Positions 34,022-42,011 of a DNA stretch of 64,000 nucleotides are shown piece after piece. The stretch spans positions 372,001 through 436,000 of the forward strand of contig CAVQVG010000015.1 in NCBI GenBank assembly GCA_963717125.1, written 5' to 3'. Every line of letters starts with the position of its first letter. The first letter of the stretch is position 1. Source of the stretch: RYN-230 sp963717125. GTDB lineage: Bacteria > Actinomycetota > Actinomycetes > Streptosporangiales > Streptosporangiaceae. The notes beneath the pieces were generated by a model. That model saw only the letters and a program-made list of their open reading frames with translations, was not told the DNA's origin and made no database searches. A program made the position numbers and the translations under genes.

Positions 34022-35875
34022 ATGAGGTCAGTGCCCGCACAGCGAACCACATCACGGTCCAGGCTCCACGGCCGGCTGCTGGCGGCGGCTGCGGCCGCGC
34101 TGGCGCTGGTCGCGGCGGGCTGCGGCGGCAGCAGCAGCCCTACGTCGTCGGGGACCACCCCGGTCAAGGGCGGCACCGCCGTCTGGGCGGAACCGCCGTC
34201 CAGCCCGCCGACGTACATCTTCCCGTACGTCAACAGCGCCAACATCAGCAACCTGAACCTGTTCGATTTCCAGTACCTGATGTACCGGCCGCTGTACTGG
34301 TTCGGCCAGAACGGCCAGCCGGTGGTAAATCCCTCGCTGAGCGTGGCCAACCTGCCGACCGTGAGCGGGCGGAAGCTGACGATAACGCTGAAGCACTACA
34401 TGTGGTCGAACGGCACCCAGGTGACCGCGACGGACGTGATGTTCTGGCTGAACATGGAGCTGGCCGAGCCGGACAACTACGGCGCCTACACCGGCTTCCC
34501 GAAGAACGTATCGGACATCAAAGTGGTCAGCCCGACCAGCCTGACGATGACGATGGACAAGTCGTACTCCTCGACCTGGTTCCTCTACAACGAGCTGAGC
34601 CAGGTGACGCCGATGCCCGCGGCCTGGGACCGGACCGCCAGCGGCCCGAGCAGCTGCGCCACCAAGGTCAGCGACTGCGCCGCCGTCTATAACTACCTGA
34701 ACGCGCAGGCCAAGGACGAGAGCACGTACGCGTCCTCGCCGATCTGGGGCATCGTGGACGGGCCGTGGCGGCTGAGCGCGTTCAACGCCGACGGGCACGT
34801 CACCTACGTGCCGAACAAGTCCTACTCCGGGCCGGTGAAACCGAAGCTGGCGGCGTTCCAGGAGGTGCCGTTCACCACCGACGCCGCCGAGTTCAACGTG
34901 CTCCAGTCGCCGAGCCCCAGCACCAAGATCGACTTTGGCTACCTGCCGGACCAGGACGCGCCGGCCAAGCCGGCCAACGCGGCGGCCGGCAGCAACCCGC
35001 TGAAGGGCTTCACGCTGGCCCCGCTGTACCCCTGGGGCATCGACTACTACGCGATGAACTTCCAGTCCACCGTCTCCGACCACGCCGCCATCTTCAAGCA
35101 GCTGTACTTCCGCCAGGCCATGGCGTACCTGATGCACCAGTCCGCGATCATCTCCGGCCCGCTGCGGGGGTACGGGTCGGTCACCGTGGGCCCGGTCGCC
35201 GCCACCCCGGCCACCAAGTGGCTCTCGTCCACGGGCAAGCAGGGTGACCCGTTCCCGTACAACCCGGGCAAGGCCAAGAGCCTGCTGGCCAGCCACGGCT
35301 GGACCGTGGTCCCGAACGGCGTCAGCACCTGCACCGACCCGGCCAAGTGCGGTCCGGGGATCACGAAGGGGACCGGGCTGAACTTCAACTTCGCCTACGA
35401 ATCCGGGGTTTCCTGGGTCGGGTCGGAGATGACCCAGCTGCAGTCCAACGCGGCGGGGGTCGGCATCAAGCTGAACCTCGATCCCAAGCCGTTCGCCGAG
35501 GTGATCTCGGTCGCCGGTGGCAACTGCGTGGTCACCAAGTCCTCGTGCGGCTGGGACCTGGCCAACTGGGGGTTCGGCTGGTCGTTCTCGCCCGACTACC
35601 TGCCCACCGGCGACGAGCTGTTCGAGTGCGGGGCGGTCGCGAACTCCGGCGGGTACTGCAACACCACCAACGACGCGATGATCAGCAAGACGCTGACCAG
35701 CGCCAACCTGCAGTACATGTACAACTGGCAGGACTACCTGGCGCCCCAGCTGCCGGTCGAATATCAGCCGAACGCCGCTTACACCCTGACCGAGGTGGCC
35801 AACAACCTCAAGGGCGTCCTGCCGCAGAGCCCGACGCTCAGCATCAACCCGGAGAACTGGTACTTCGTCAAATGA
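34022..35875 (+). CDS. ABC transporter substrate-binding lipoprotein, peptide/nickel (SBP family 5) type
   Basis: 617 residues from ATG 34022 with GGAAGGAAC upstream. Lipoprotein signal with lipobox VAAGC (Cys34). The mature part has the family 5 landmarks: TLKHYMWSNGTQVTATDVMFWL, FRQAMAYLMHQSAI, and a C-terminal domain with a large Cys-containing insert (NCVVTKSSCGW, ELFECG...GGYCNTT). It should bind di/oligopeptides or a similar amide outside the membrane. No permease or ATPase genes follow; instead four hydrolase/dehydrogenase genes do, all overlapping. The permease must be encoded elsewhere. Confidence 0.9.
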   Translation: MRSVPAQRTTSRSRLHGRLLAAAAAALALVAAGCGGSSSPTSSGTTPVKGGTAVWAEPPSSPPTYIFPYVNSANISNLNLFDFQYLMYRPLYWFGQNGQPVVNPSLSVANLPTVSGRKLTITLKHYMWSNGTQVTATDVMFWLNMELAEPDNYGAYTGFPKNVSDIKVVSPTSLTMTMDKSYSSTWFLYNELSQVTPMPAAWDRTASGPSSCATKVSDCAAVYNYLNAQAKDESTYASSPIWGIVDGPWRLSAFNADGHVTYVPNKSYSGPVKPKLAAFQEVPFTTDAAEFNVLQSPSPSTKIDFGYLPDQDAPAKPANAAAGSNPLKGFTLAPLYPWGIDYYAMNFQSTVSDHAAIFKQLYFRQAMAYLMHQSAIISGPLRGYGSVTVGPVAATPATKWLSSTGKQGDPFPYNPGKAKSLLASHGWTVVPNGVSTCTDPAKCGPGITKGTGLNFNFAYESGVSWVGSEMTQLQSNAAGVGIKLNLDPKPFAEVISVAGGNCVVTKSSCGWDLANWGFGWSFSPDYLPTGDELFECGAVANSGGYCNTTNDAMISKTLTSANLQYMYNWQDYLAPQLPVEYQPNAAYTLTEVANNLKGVLPQSPTLSINPENWYFVK

Positions 35876-36582
35876 GGGTGTTTGACGCCAACTGGATGCA
35901 GATCGAGGATTACCTGACCCGGGACGACCGGATCGTGCTGCCCACCGGCTCGACCGAACAGCACGGCTACCTTTCGCTGGGGACCGACGCCATCCTCGCC
36001 GAGCGGGTGGCGGTCGAGGCGGCGGAGCCGCTCGGCGTCCCCGTCCTCCCGGTACTCGCGTTCGGGATGGCTCCGTACTTCGCGGCCTTCCCGGGCAGCA
36101 TGAGCTTGCGGATCACCACCTACATCGAGGTGCTCAGGGACCTCCTCGACGGGCTCGCGGCGCAGGGCTTCCGCCGCATTGCCATCATCAACGGGCATGG
36201 CGGCAACTCCCCGGTCACCGGGTTCATCCGCGAGTGGATCTGCCAGCCGCGCCCGGAGCAGGTCCAGGTGCTGTTTCACAGCTGGTACAACGCGCCGCAG
36301 ACGGCGGCCGCCGCCGCCCAGTTCGACCCCGATCAGCTGCACGGGGGCTGGGTGGAGAACTTCCCGTGGACCCGGGTGGCAGGCGCCGAGCTACCCGCTG
36401 GCGCCGCGCCGGTCATTCCCCCGGAACTGGCCGGGCGGCTTGATCCCGAGCAGATCCGGGCCGCGGCGCCCGACGGCGTGCTGGGCGGCGCCTACGCGCG
36501 CCCGGACAGCGACATGCAGGCCGTCTGGGCGGCCGGGGTAGCCGAGGTCCGGGCCCTGCTCGAGGACGGCTGGGTCCGATGA
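35872..36582 (+). CDS. creatininase-family amidohydrolase
   Basis: 236 residues, ATG overlapping the lipoprotein stop (ATGA). Metal-binding residues are in GSTEQHGYLSLGTDA (Glu, His, Asp), INGHGGN (His) and GWVENFPW (Glu). The family opens cyclic amides such as creatinine or cleaves formamide-type bonds (e.g. in mycofactocin or riboflavin routes). Within this operon a cyclic or N-acyl amide taken up through the lipoprotein is a likely substrate. Normal length. Confidence 0.9.
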   Translation: MRVFDANWMQIEDYLTRDDRIVLPTGSTEQHGYLSLGTDAILAERVAVEAAEPLGVPVLPVLAFGMAPYFAAFPGSMSLRITTYIEVLRDLLDGLAAQGFRRIAIINGHGGNSPVTGFIREWICQPRPEQVQVLFHSWYNAPQTAAAAAQFDPDQLHGGWVENFPWTRVAGAELPAGAAPVIPPELAGRLDPEQIRAAAPDGVLGGAYARPDSDMQAVWAAGVAEVRALLEDGWVR

Positions 36583-37280
36583 CGGCCGGGCTCGCCGGAA
36601 AGACCGCGGTGGTGACGGGCACGGCGCACGGCATCGGTGCCGCGATCGCCGAGGCGCTGCGCGGCGACGGCGCCGCGGTGCACGGGGTGGACAAGGACGA
36701 GGCCGACCTCACCAGCGCCGCTGAGGTACGCCGGTTCTTCGCCGGGCTCGGCGGCGTTGACATCCTGGTCAACAACGCCGGCGGGGTCTGCGGGCAGGTT
36801 GGCCACCCCGTGGAGGAAGTCACCGAGGACGACTGGCGAGCGGTGGTCGACGCCAACCTGACCAGCACCTTCCTGTGCACCCGCGCGGTGGTGCCGGGAA
36901 TGAAGGAGCGCCGCTGGGGCCGGATCATCAACATCTCGTCGGGAGCTGGCCGCACCGTCAGCCTGACCGGGATCCAGGCGTACGCCAGCGCTAAGGCGGG
37001 CCAGATCGGGTTCACCCGGCAGATGGCGCACGAACTCGGGCCGTTCGGCATCACGGTCAACTGCATCGCCCCCGGCTTTGTCCTGTCCAACCCGACCACC
37101 GAGCGGCAGTGGGCCAGCTACGGCGAGGCGGGCCAGGCGGAACTGGTGCAGGGCATCGCGATGCGGCGGCTGGGCGAGCCCGCGGACATCGCCAACGGCG
37201 TGCAATTCTTCGCCGCGCCGCGGTCCTCCTGGGTGACCGGGCAGACGATCTCGATCGACGGCGGACATGCTTTCCTTTGA
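36579..37280 (+). CDS. short-chain dehydrogenase/reductase
   Basis: 233 residues, ATG overlapping the creatininase stop by 4 bases. NAD(P) motif TGTAHGIG, NNAGG, catalytic Ser in NISSGAG, and Tyr-x3-Lys in YASAKAG; the end is WVTGQTISIDGG. It oxidises or reduces an alcohol/ketone in the pathway set by the surrounding hydrolases. The acidic residue after beta-2 (VDKDE) suggests NAD use. It overlaps the next gene by 14 bases. Confidence 0.92.
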   Translation: MTAGLAGKTAVVTGTAHGIGAAIAEALRGDGAAVHGVDKDEADLTSAAEVRRFFAGLGGVDILVNNAGGVCGQVGHPVEEVTEDDWRAVVDANLTSTFLCTRAVVPGMKERRWGRIINISSGAGRTVSLTGIQAYASAKAGQIGFTRQMAHELGPFGITVNCIAPGFVLSNPTTERQWASYGEAGQAELVQGIAMRRLGEPADIANGVQFFAAPRSSWVTGQTISIDGGHAFL

Positions 37281-38646
37281 CCCCGACGACGCCGGCTACC
37301 TGCGGGAGCTCGCCGGCTTCGTCGCCGTGCCCAGCGTCAGCCGGGACGCGAGCCCGGAAACAATGCGCGCCGCGGCGCAGTGGCTGGCCGGGCAGCTCGC
37401 GTTCGCGGGCGGCCGGCTTGTCGAGTCCGACGGCCATCCCGTCGTCCGGGGCGAGTGGCGGCACGCCGGCGAGGCACCCACCATCCTCGTCTACGGGCAC
37501 TACGACGTGCAGCCCACGGGCGCGGCGGCGGAGTGGCTCAGTCCCCCGTTCGAGCTCACCGTGGACGGCGACGTCGTCCGCGGCCGGGGCGTCACGGACG
37601 ACAAGGGACCGGTGTACATCGTGCTGAAAACCGCCCAGGCATTCCTGGCCCAGGAGGGCGCCCTGCCGCTCAACGTCAAGTTCCTGTTCGAGGGCGAGGA
37701 GGAGATCGGCAGCCCGCACCTGCCGGCGTTCCTCCGCGAGCACGCCGGAGAGCTAGCGGCTGACCTGGTCATCTCCGCGGACGGCGCGATGTGGCGGCCC
37801 AGCGAGCCGTCGCTCGCGCTGGCCTCCAAGGGGCTCGTCTCGATGGACATCACCGTCGAAGGCGCCAGCACGGACCTGCATTCCGGGCGGTACGGCGGGA
37901 CGGTCGCCAACCCGCTGCACGCGCTCAGCGAGATCCTGGCCAGCCTGCACCACCCGGATGGCACGGTCGCCGTGACCGGTTTCTACGACGGCATTCCCCG
38001 GCTGAGCCCGCAGCGCCGGCGGGAGATCGCCAGTGTCCCTTTTGACGAAACGCAATACCTCCGTGAACTCGGCCTGACCGAGGCGCACGGCGAGGCCGGG
38101 TTCACCACCCTGGAGCGCCTCTGGGAGCGGCCGACGCTCGAGGTCAACGGCGTCCGGGGCGGCGGGAAGTACACCGTGATCCCTCATGTCGCGGTGGCCA
38201 ACGTGTCCTGCCGCCTGGTGCCCGGCCAGGACCCGGACACCGTGATCGAGGCGATCGTCGCCCATGTCGCCGCGCAGCCGGCCACCGGCGCGCGCGTCAC
38301 GGTGCGCCCGGACGACGCCCGGGTGCCGGCCTACACCATCGCCGCCGATCACCCGGCCATCCGCGCGGCCACCGCCGCGCTCGAGGAGGTCTACCCCGGC
38401 CAGCAGGTCCTGCTGGCCTGCATCGGCGGCACCCTGCCCGCCACCGCGCTGTTCGAGCAGGTGCTCGGGGCCAAGACGCTGTTCTTCTCGTTCTCGACCG
38501 CGGACGAGAAGCTGCACGCGCCCAACGAGTACCTGCGCATCCGCCTGCTGCGCGAGGGAATGCGGGCGTGGGAGCAACTCTGGCGGCTGCTGGCCGACGG
38601 CCCGCACCGCCTGGCCGGCGCCGGAGACGGGGCGCAGCGTGGCTGA
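37267..38646 (+). CDS. M20-family dipeptidase/metallopeptidase
   Basis: 459 residues. Zinc ligands are in YGHYDVQP (His78), VTDDKGP (bridging Asp), EGEEEIGS (base and ligand Glu), ISADG and the final His in DEKLHAPNEY. A lid/dimer domain (~200-330) has DLHSGRYGG. This is the carnosinase/CNDP-like group that cuts dipeptides or acyl-amino acids. Co-directional overlaps on both sides place it in the operon. Confidence 0.92.
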   Translation: MLSFDPDDAGYLRELAGFVAVPSVSRDASPETMRAAAQWLAGQLAFAGGRLVESDGHPVVRGEWRHAGEAPTILVYGHYDVQPTGAAAEWLSPPFELTVDGDVVRGRGVTDDKGPVYIVLKTAQAFLAQEGALPLNVKFLFEGEEEIGSPHLPAFLREHAGELAADLVISADGAMWRPSEPSLALASKGLVSMDITVEGASTDLHSGRYGGTVANPLHALSEILASLHHPDGTVAVTGFYDGIPRLSPQRRREIASVPFDETQYLRELGLTEAHGEAGFTTLERLWERPTLEVNGVRGGGKYTVIPHVAVANVSCRLVPGQDPDTVIEAIVAHVAAQPATGARVTVRPDDARVPAYTIAADHPAIRAATAALEEVYPGQQVLLACIGGTLPATALFEQVLGAKTLFFSFSTADEKLHAPNEYLRIRLLREGMRAWEQLWRLLADGPHRLAGAGDGAQRG

Positions 38647-39832
38647 CCGCGGCTACACCGCCTACTCCTACCTCACCGCGGGTGCGGACTTCCGCAGTTT
38701 CGAGCTGGCGCCCGAGTTCGGCCGGGTGCCGCCGTACGCCGCCGGCCTGACCGCGGAGCAGCAGGAGCGAGCCCAGCGGCTGCTCCGGGACAGCCTCGTG
38801 ATCAGCCTGCACGACCATCCCGCCCGCTTCCCGCTGCGGATGGAGGAAACCCCCGAGTATTACCGCACTGGCCGTCAGCACGCCGGCTACGCCGGCCTGG
38901 CCGCATCGGGCATGACCGCCGTGTTCGACAACATGATGGACGGCACCGCCTGCGTCACCGGGAAGGCCCCGTGGCGCTGGGACGACATCATCACCGACCT
39001 CGGGATGCGCCAGGCCGACCTCGCCCACGCCAGCGGCGTGCTGGCGATCCGCACGGTGGCGGACATCGACGAAGCGCACCGCAGCGGGCGGGTGGGCCTG
39101 GTCTTCGGGCTGGAGGCGGCGACGCCGATCGAGAACGAGATCGACCGCCTCGACGTGCTCTACGGCCTCGGCCTGCGGCAGATCGGGATCGCCTACTCCG
39201 ACGCCAACGCGCTCGGCAGCGGGCTGGGCGAGGAGACCGATGGCGGCCTCACCGCCCTCGGCCGCCGGGCGGTGACCCGGATGAACAAGCTCGGACTGGC
39301 CATCGATGTCTCGCACTCCTCCGACCGCACGGCCCTCGACGTATGCCGGCACAGTGACCGGCCGGTGCTGCTGACCCACGCCGGCGCCCGGGCGGTCTGG
39401 GCCACTCCCCGGATGAAACCCGACGACGTGCTGCGCGCGGTGGCCGGGACCGGCGGCGTGATCGGGATGTCGGCCGCCCCGCACACGACGCTGTCGGCTG
39501 CGCATCCGCGGCACACGATCGAGTCGGTCATGGACCACTTCCGCTACTGCATTGATCTTGTCGGCATCGACCATGTGGCGTTCGGGCCGGACACGCTCTA
39601 CGGCGATCACGTGCAGCTGCACCGGATCTTCGCCGGCCTGCTCGGCCTGGGAGGGGCCACCCGGGGGCCGGATTTCGACCCAGTCGCCTATGTCGACGGG
39701 CTGGAGAATCCCACCGAGAACTTCGCCAACATCTGCGGCTGGCTGGTCCAGCACGGGTTCGGCGACGAGGCGGTGCGCGCCGTCATCGGCGGGAATGTCT
39801 ACCGCGCGCTGCAATCCATCTGGATCGGCTAG
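38639..39832 (+). CDS. M19-type (renal/membrane) dipeptidase
   Basis: 397 residues from GTG 38639, overlapping the M20 stop by 8 bases. Beta-barrel amidohydrolase landmarks: SLHDHP near residue 58 in place of the usual HxD, VGLVFGLEAATP with bridging Glu, DVSHSSDRTALDVC and LLTHAGARAVW with His ligands, and GIDHVAFGPD. M19 enzymes cleave dipeptides including those with a dehydro or D residue. The HDH in place of H-x-D is a notable change at a metal site. The stop TAG lies in the GCTAGC (39828-39833) that also supplies the stop of the opposing gene. Confidence 0.9.
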   Translation: MADRGYTAYSYLTAGADFRSFELAPEFGRVPPYAAGLTAEQQERAQRLLRDSLVISLHDHPARFPLRMEETPEYYRTGRQHAGYAGLAASGMTAVFDNMMDGTACVTGKAPWRWDDIITDLGMRQADLAHASGVLAIRTVADIDEAHRSGRVGLVFGLEAATPIENEIDRLDVLYGLGLRQIGIAYSDANALGSGLGEETDGGLTALGRRAVTRMNKLGLAIDVSHSSDRTALDVCRHSDRPVLLTHAGARAVWATPRMKPDDVLRAVAGTGGVIGMSAAPHTTLSAAHPRHTIESVMDHFRYCIDLVGIDHVAFGPDTLYGDHVQLHRIFAGLLGLGGATRGPDFDPVAYVDGLENPTENFANICGWLVQHGFGDEAVRAVIGGNVYRALQSIWIG

Positions 39833-41976
39833 CCAGCGCTGGACCGCGCTGCTGGGACGCGCCGCTCGAAGGCAAGGGCGTTCTCTATAAGGCTCGCCGC
39901 CGCGAGCAACCGCAGGTCAGCGTGCAGCGGTGCGGATAGCTGCAGCCCGATCGGGAGCCCGTTCTCATCCCACCCGCACGGCAGCACCAGCGCCGGCGCC
40001 CCGGTGACGTTGAAAACGGCGGTGAACAGCCCCTCCATCGCTCCCGCTGGCGTATCCACCGGCGGGGTCGTGGCCGGGGCGGTGAACGGGGCGGCTGGGG
40101 TGAGCAGCACATCCGCACCGCGGTACACGTCCGCCGCCAGCGGCAGCAGCTCATCGCGGCGCCGGCAGGCGGCCTGGTAGGCGCCATAACTGATCGTGGC
40201 GGCCGTGCTCAGCAGCCGGAGCGTTTCCGGCCCGTACCGCTCCGGGTGACGCTCCACCTGGCTGCGGTGGAGCTGCCAGGCCTCCCACAGCAAGATGTCG
40301 TCGAAGGTCCCGGCTACCTCGGCCAGGACGGACCCGTCCACCTCGGTCACCGGAAACGCCCGGTCCAGCCGGTCAACCGCCTCCCGCAGGGCAGCAGCCA
40401 CGGCCGGCTGGATGTCCGGGTGCTCCAGCTGCGGCTGGGCGACCGCCACCCGCGGCGTGGCCCACGGCCCCATAGCCGCGGCGCCGGTGACGGCGGCGAA
40501 GACCCTGGCGGTGATCGCGACGTCAGCGCCGAGGATCCCCACATGATCGAGTGACGGCGCGAGCGGCTGAACGCCGGCCACGTCGATGGCCCCGAAGGAC
40601 GGCTTGAAACCGACGATCCCGCAATAGTGCGCTGGAATGCGGACCGAGCCCCCGGTGTCGGTCCCGAGGGCCACCGCGCATGCACCGGCGCCGACCAGGG
40701 CAGCCGAGCCGCCGCTGGACCCCCCGGCGGTCCGTCCGGGGTCGAACGGGTTGCGAGCCTCGGGCACATCCGGGTGCGTCGCCCCGGCCGCGTACTCCAG
40801 GAGGGAAGTCGTCGCGAACACCTCCGCCCCCGCTTCGCGCAGGGCAGTGATCACCGGGGCGTCACTGGCCGCGGCCGGGCCGCGCATATCGTGCGGGTTC
40901 CCGTTACCGCGTGGGTTCCCGGCGATGTCGATCAGGTCTTTCACCGCGATGGGGACGCCGTGCAGGTCGCCGCCGGGCCGGCGGACGGGGGCGGGCAACA
41001 CGCTGACCACGGCGTGCAGCGGCCGGCCCAGGCGGATCGCTGCCTCGTAGGCGGCCAGCAGCTCGAGGTTGGCGACTTCACAGGTCCGCTCGCCGCGCTC
41101 GATCGCCCGGATCAGCTCCGCGGTCAACGAGGTCAGCGGCCCCTTCAGGTCGCCGAGCTGGCCATCGACCTCGGTCTTGCGCTTGCGGACCATCAGATCG
41201 CGGTAGATGCCGCTGTGCGACTTCGCGCTCTGCTGGTTGAACACGACCAGCCGGGCCAGGGACCCCTCAAGATCGTCGGGCTCGAAGCCGTCGAAACCCT
41301 CGGGCCGGACCGGCGCCTGGGCCAGCACCTCCCGCGCGATCGCGAGCATCAGCGGCCGCCACTTCGGGTCCTCCAGGGAATCGGCGATCGACAGATCCGA
41401 TACCGCGCCAGCCCACAGCATGGCCCCGTAGGCCTCTTTGCCCCAGAGAAAGCCCATGATGTTGTCGGTGGCCTGCGCGTAGGGCAGCGCGCCGGCCAGT
41501 TCCAGCACCCGCTCGCTGATGCCCCCACCGGGTTCGCCGACCCGGAAGGTGCCGACATTGCCCTGCATGATCCGCCCCGGCTCAAGCACGTCCGCGCCGA
41601 AGTTGACGAAACTGGCGATAACCCGGCCGGGGCCTACCGCCGCGGACAACGCGTCGGCCGTCAGCCCGTTCTGGAAGCTGACGACGTACCCGTCAGGATC
41701 GAGCCGCCCGCGCAGCAACTCGGCCGCGGCCGGGGTGTGGTGGCTCTTCACGGCAACGGCCGCCCGCGCCAGTGCTGCCGGGAGGGCCCCCGGCAGCACG
41801 GCCCTCGCCTGCACCGTGAAGTTCTCGACGGGTCCGCAGATAGTGAGGCCGCGCTGGTTGATCGCCTCGACGTGGGCGGGATCGGCGTCGCACAGCAGGA
41901 CGTCGTGGCCGTCACGGATCAGATGGGCACCGATCGTGCCGCCGATGGCACCGGCACCGATAATCGTCAGCTGCAA
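39829..41976 (-). CDS. fusion of a ketopantoate-reductase-like dehydrogenase with an amidase-signature hydrolase
   Basis: 715 residues in one frame, TTG start at 41976 with GGGAGGAG just upstream. Residues 1-~315 are ApbA/PanE-like: GAGAIGG (7-13), LWGK with Lys180 and the C-terminal helical domain ending in ERGERTCEVANLELL. Residues ~316-715 are an amidase: catalytic Lys346 in GVPIAVKDL, cis-Ser420 in GGSSGGS and nucleophile Ser444 in TGGSVRIPAH, the last two 24 residues apart as expected. The amidase lacks the usual first ~60 residues, replaced by the reductase. It probably acts on a 2-oxo-acid or hydroxy-acid amide linked to the opposing peptide/amide operon. No known pathway was recognised. 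Confidence 0.9.
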   Translation of the reverse strand: MQLTIIGAGAIGGTIGAHLIRDGHDVLLCDADPAHVEAINQRGLTICGPVENFTVQARAVLPGALPAALARAAVAVKSHHTPAAAELLRGRLDPDGYVVSFQNGLTADALSAAVGPGRVIASFVNFGADVLEPGRIMQGNVGTFRVGEPGGGISERVLELAGALPYAQATDNIMGFLWGKEAYGAMLWAGAVSDLSIADSLEDPKWRPLMLAIAREVLAQAPVRPEGFDGFEPDDLEGSLARLVVFNQQSAKSHSGIYRDLMVRKRKTEVDGQLGDLKGPLTSLTAELIRAIERGERTCEVANLELLAAYEAAIRLGRPLHAVVSVLPAPVRRPGGDLHGVPIAVKDLIDIAGNPRGNGNPHDMRGPAAASDAPVITALREAGAEVFATTSLLEYAAGATHPDVPEARNPFDPGRTAGGSSGGSAALVGAGACAVALGTDTGGSVRIPAHYCGIVGFKPSFGAIDVAGVQPLAPSLDHVGILGADVAITARVFAAVTGAAAMGPWATPRVAVAQPQLEHPDIQPAVAAALREAVDRLDRAFPVTEVDGSVLAEVAGTFDDILLWEAWQLHRSQVERHPERYGPETLRLLSTAATISYGAYQAACRRRDELLPLAADVYRGADVLLTPAAPFTAPATTPPVDTPAGAMEGLFTAVFNVTGAPALVLPCGWDENGLPIGLQLSAPLHADLRLLAAASLIENALAFERRVPAARSSAG

Positions 41977-42011
41977 TGAAGCTCCTCCCGCCCTCCGAGC
42001 GCAGGCTACGC

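Noticed and set aside
34052..35296. Open frame opposite the peptide-binding lipoprotein
   Set aside because: Arg/Val/His-rich without a recognisable fold; the + strand gene has signal peptide and family motifs.
40627..41979. Long open frame on the + strand across the reductase-amidase gene
   Set aside because: Composition is that of an antisense frame; all motifs are on the minus strand.
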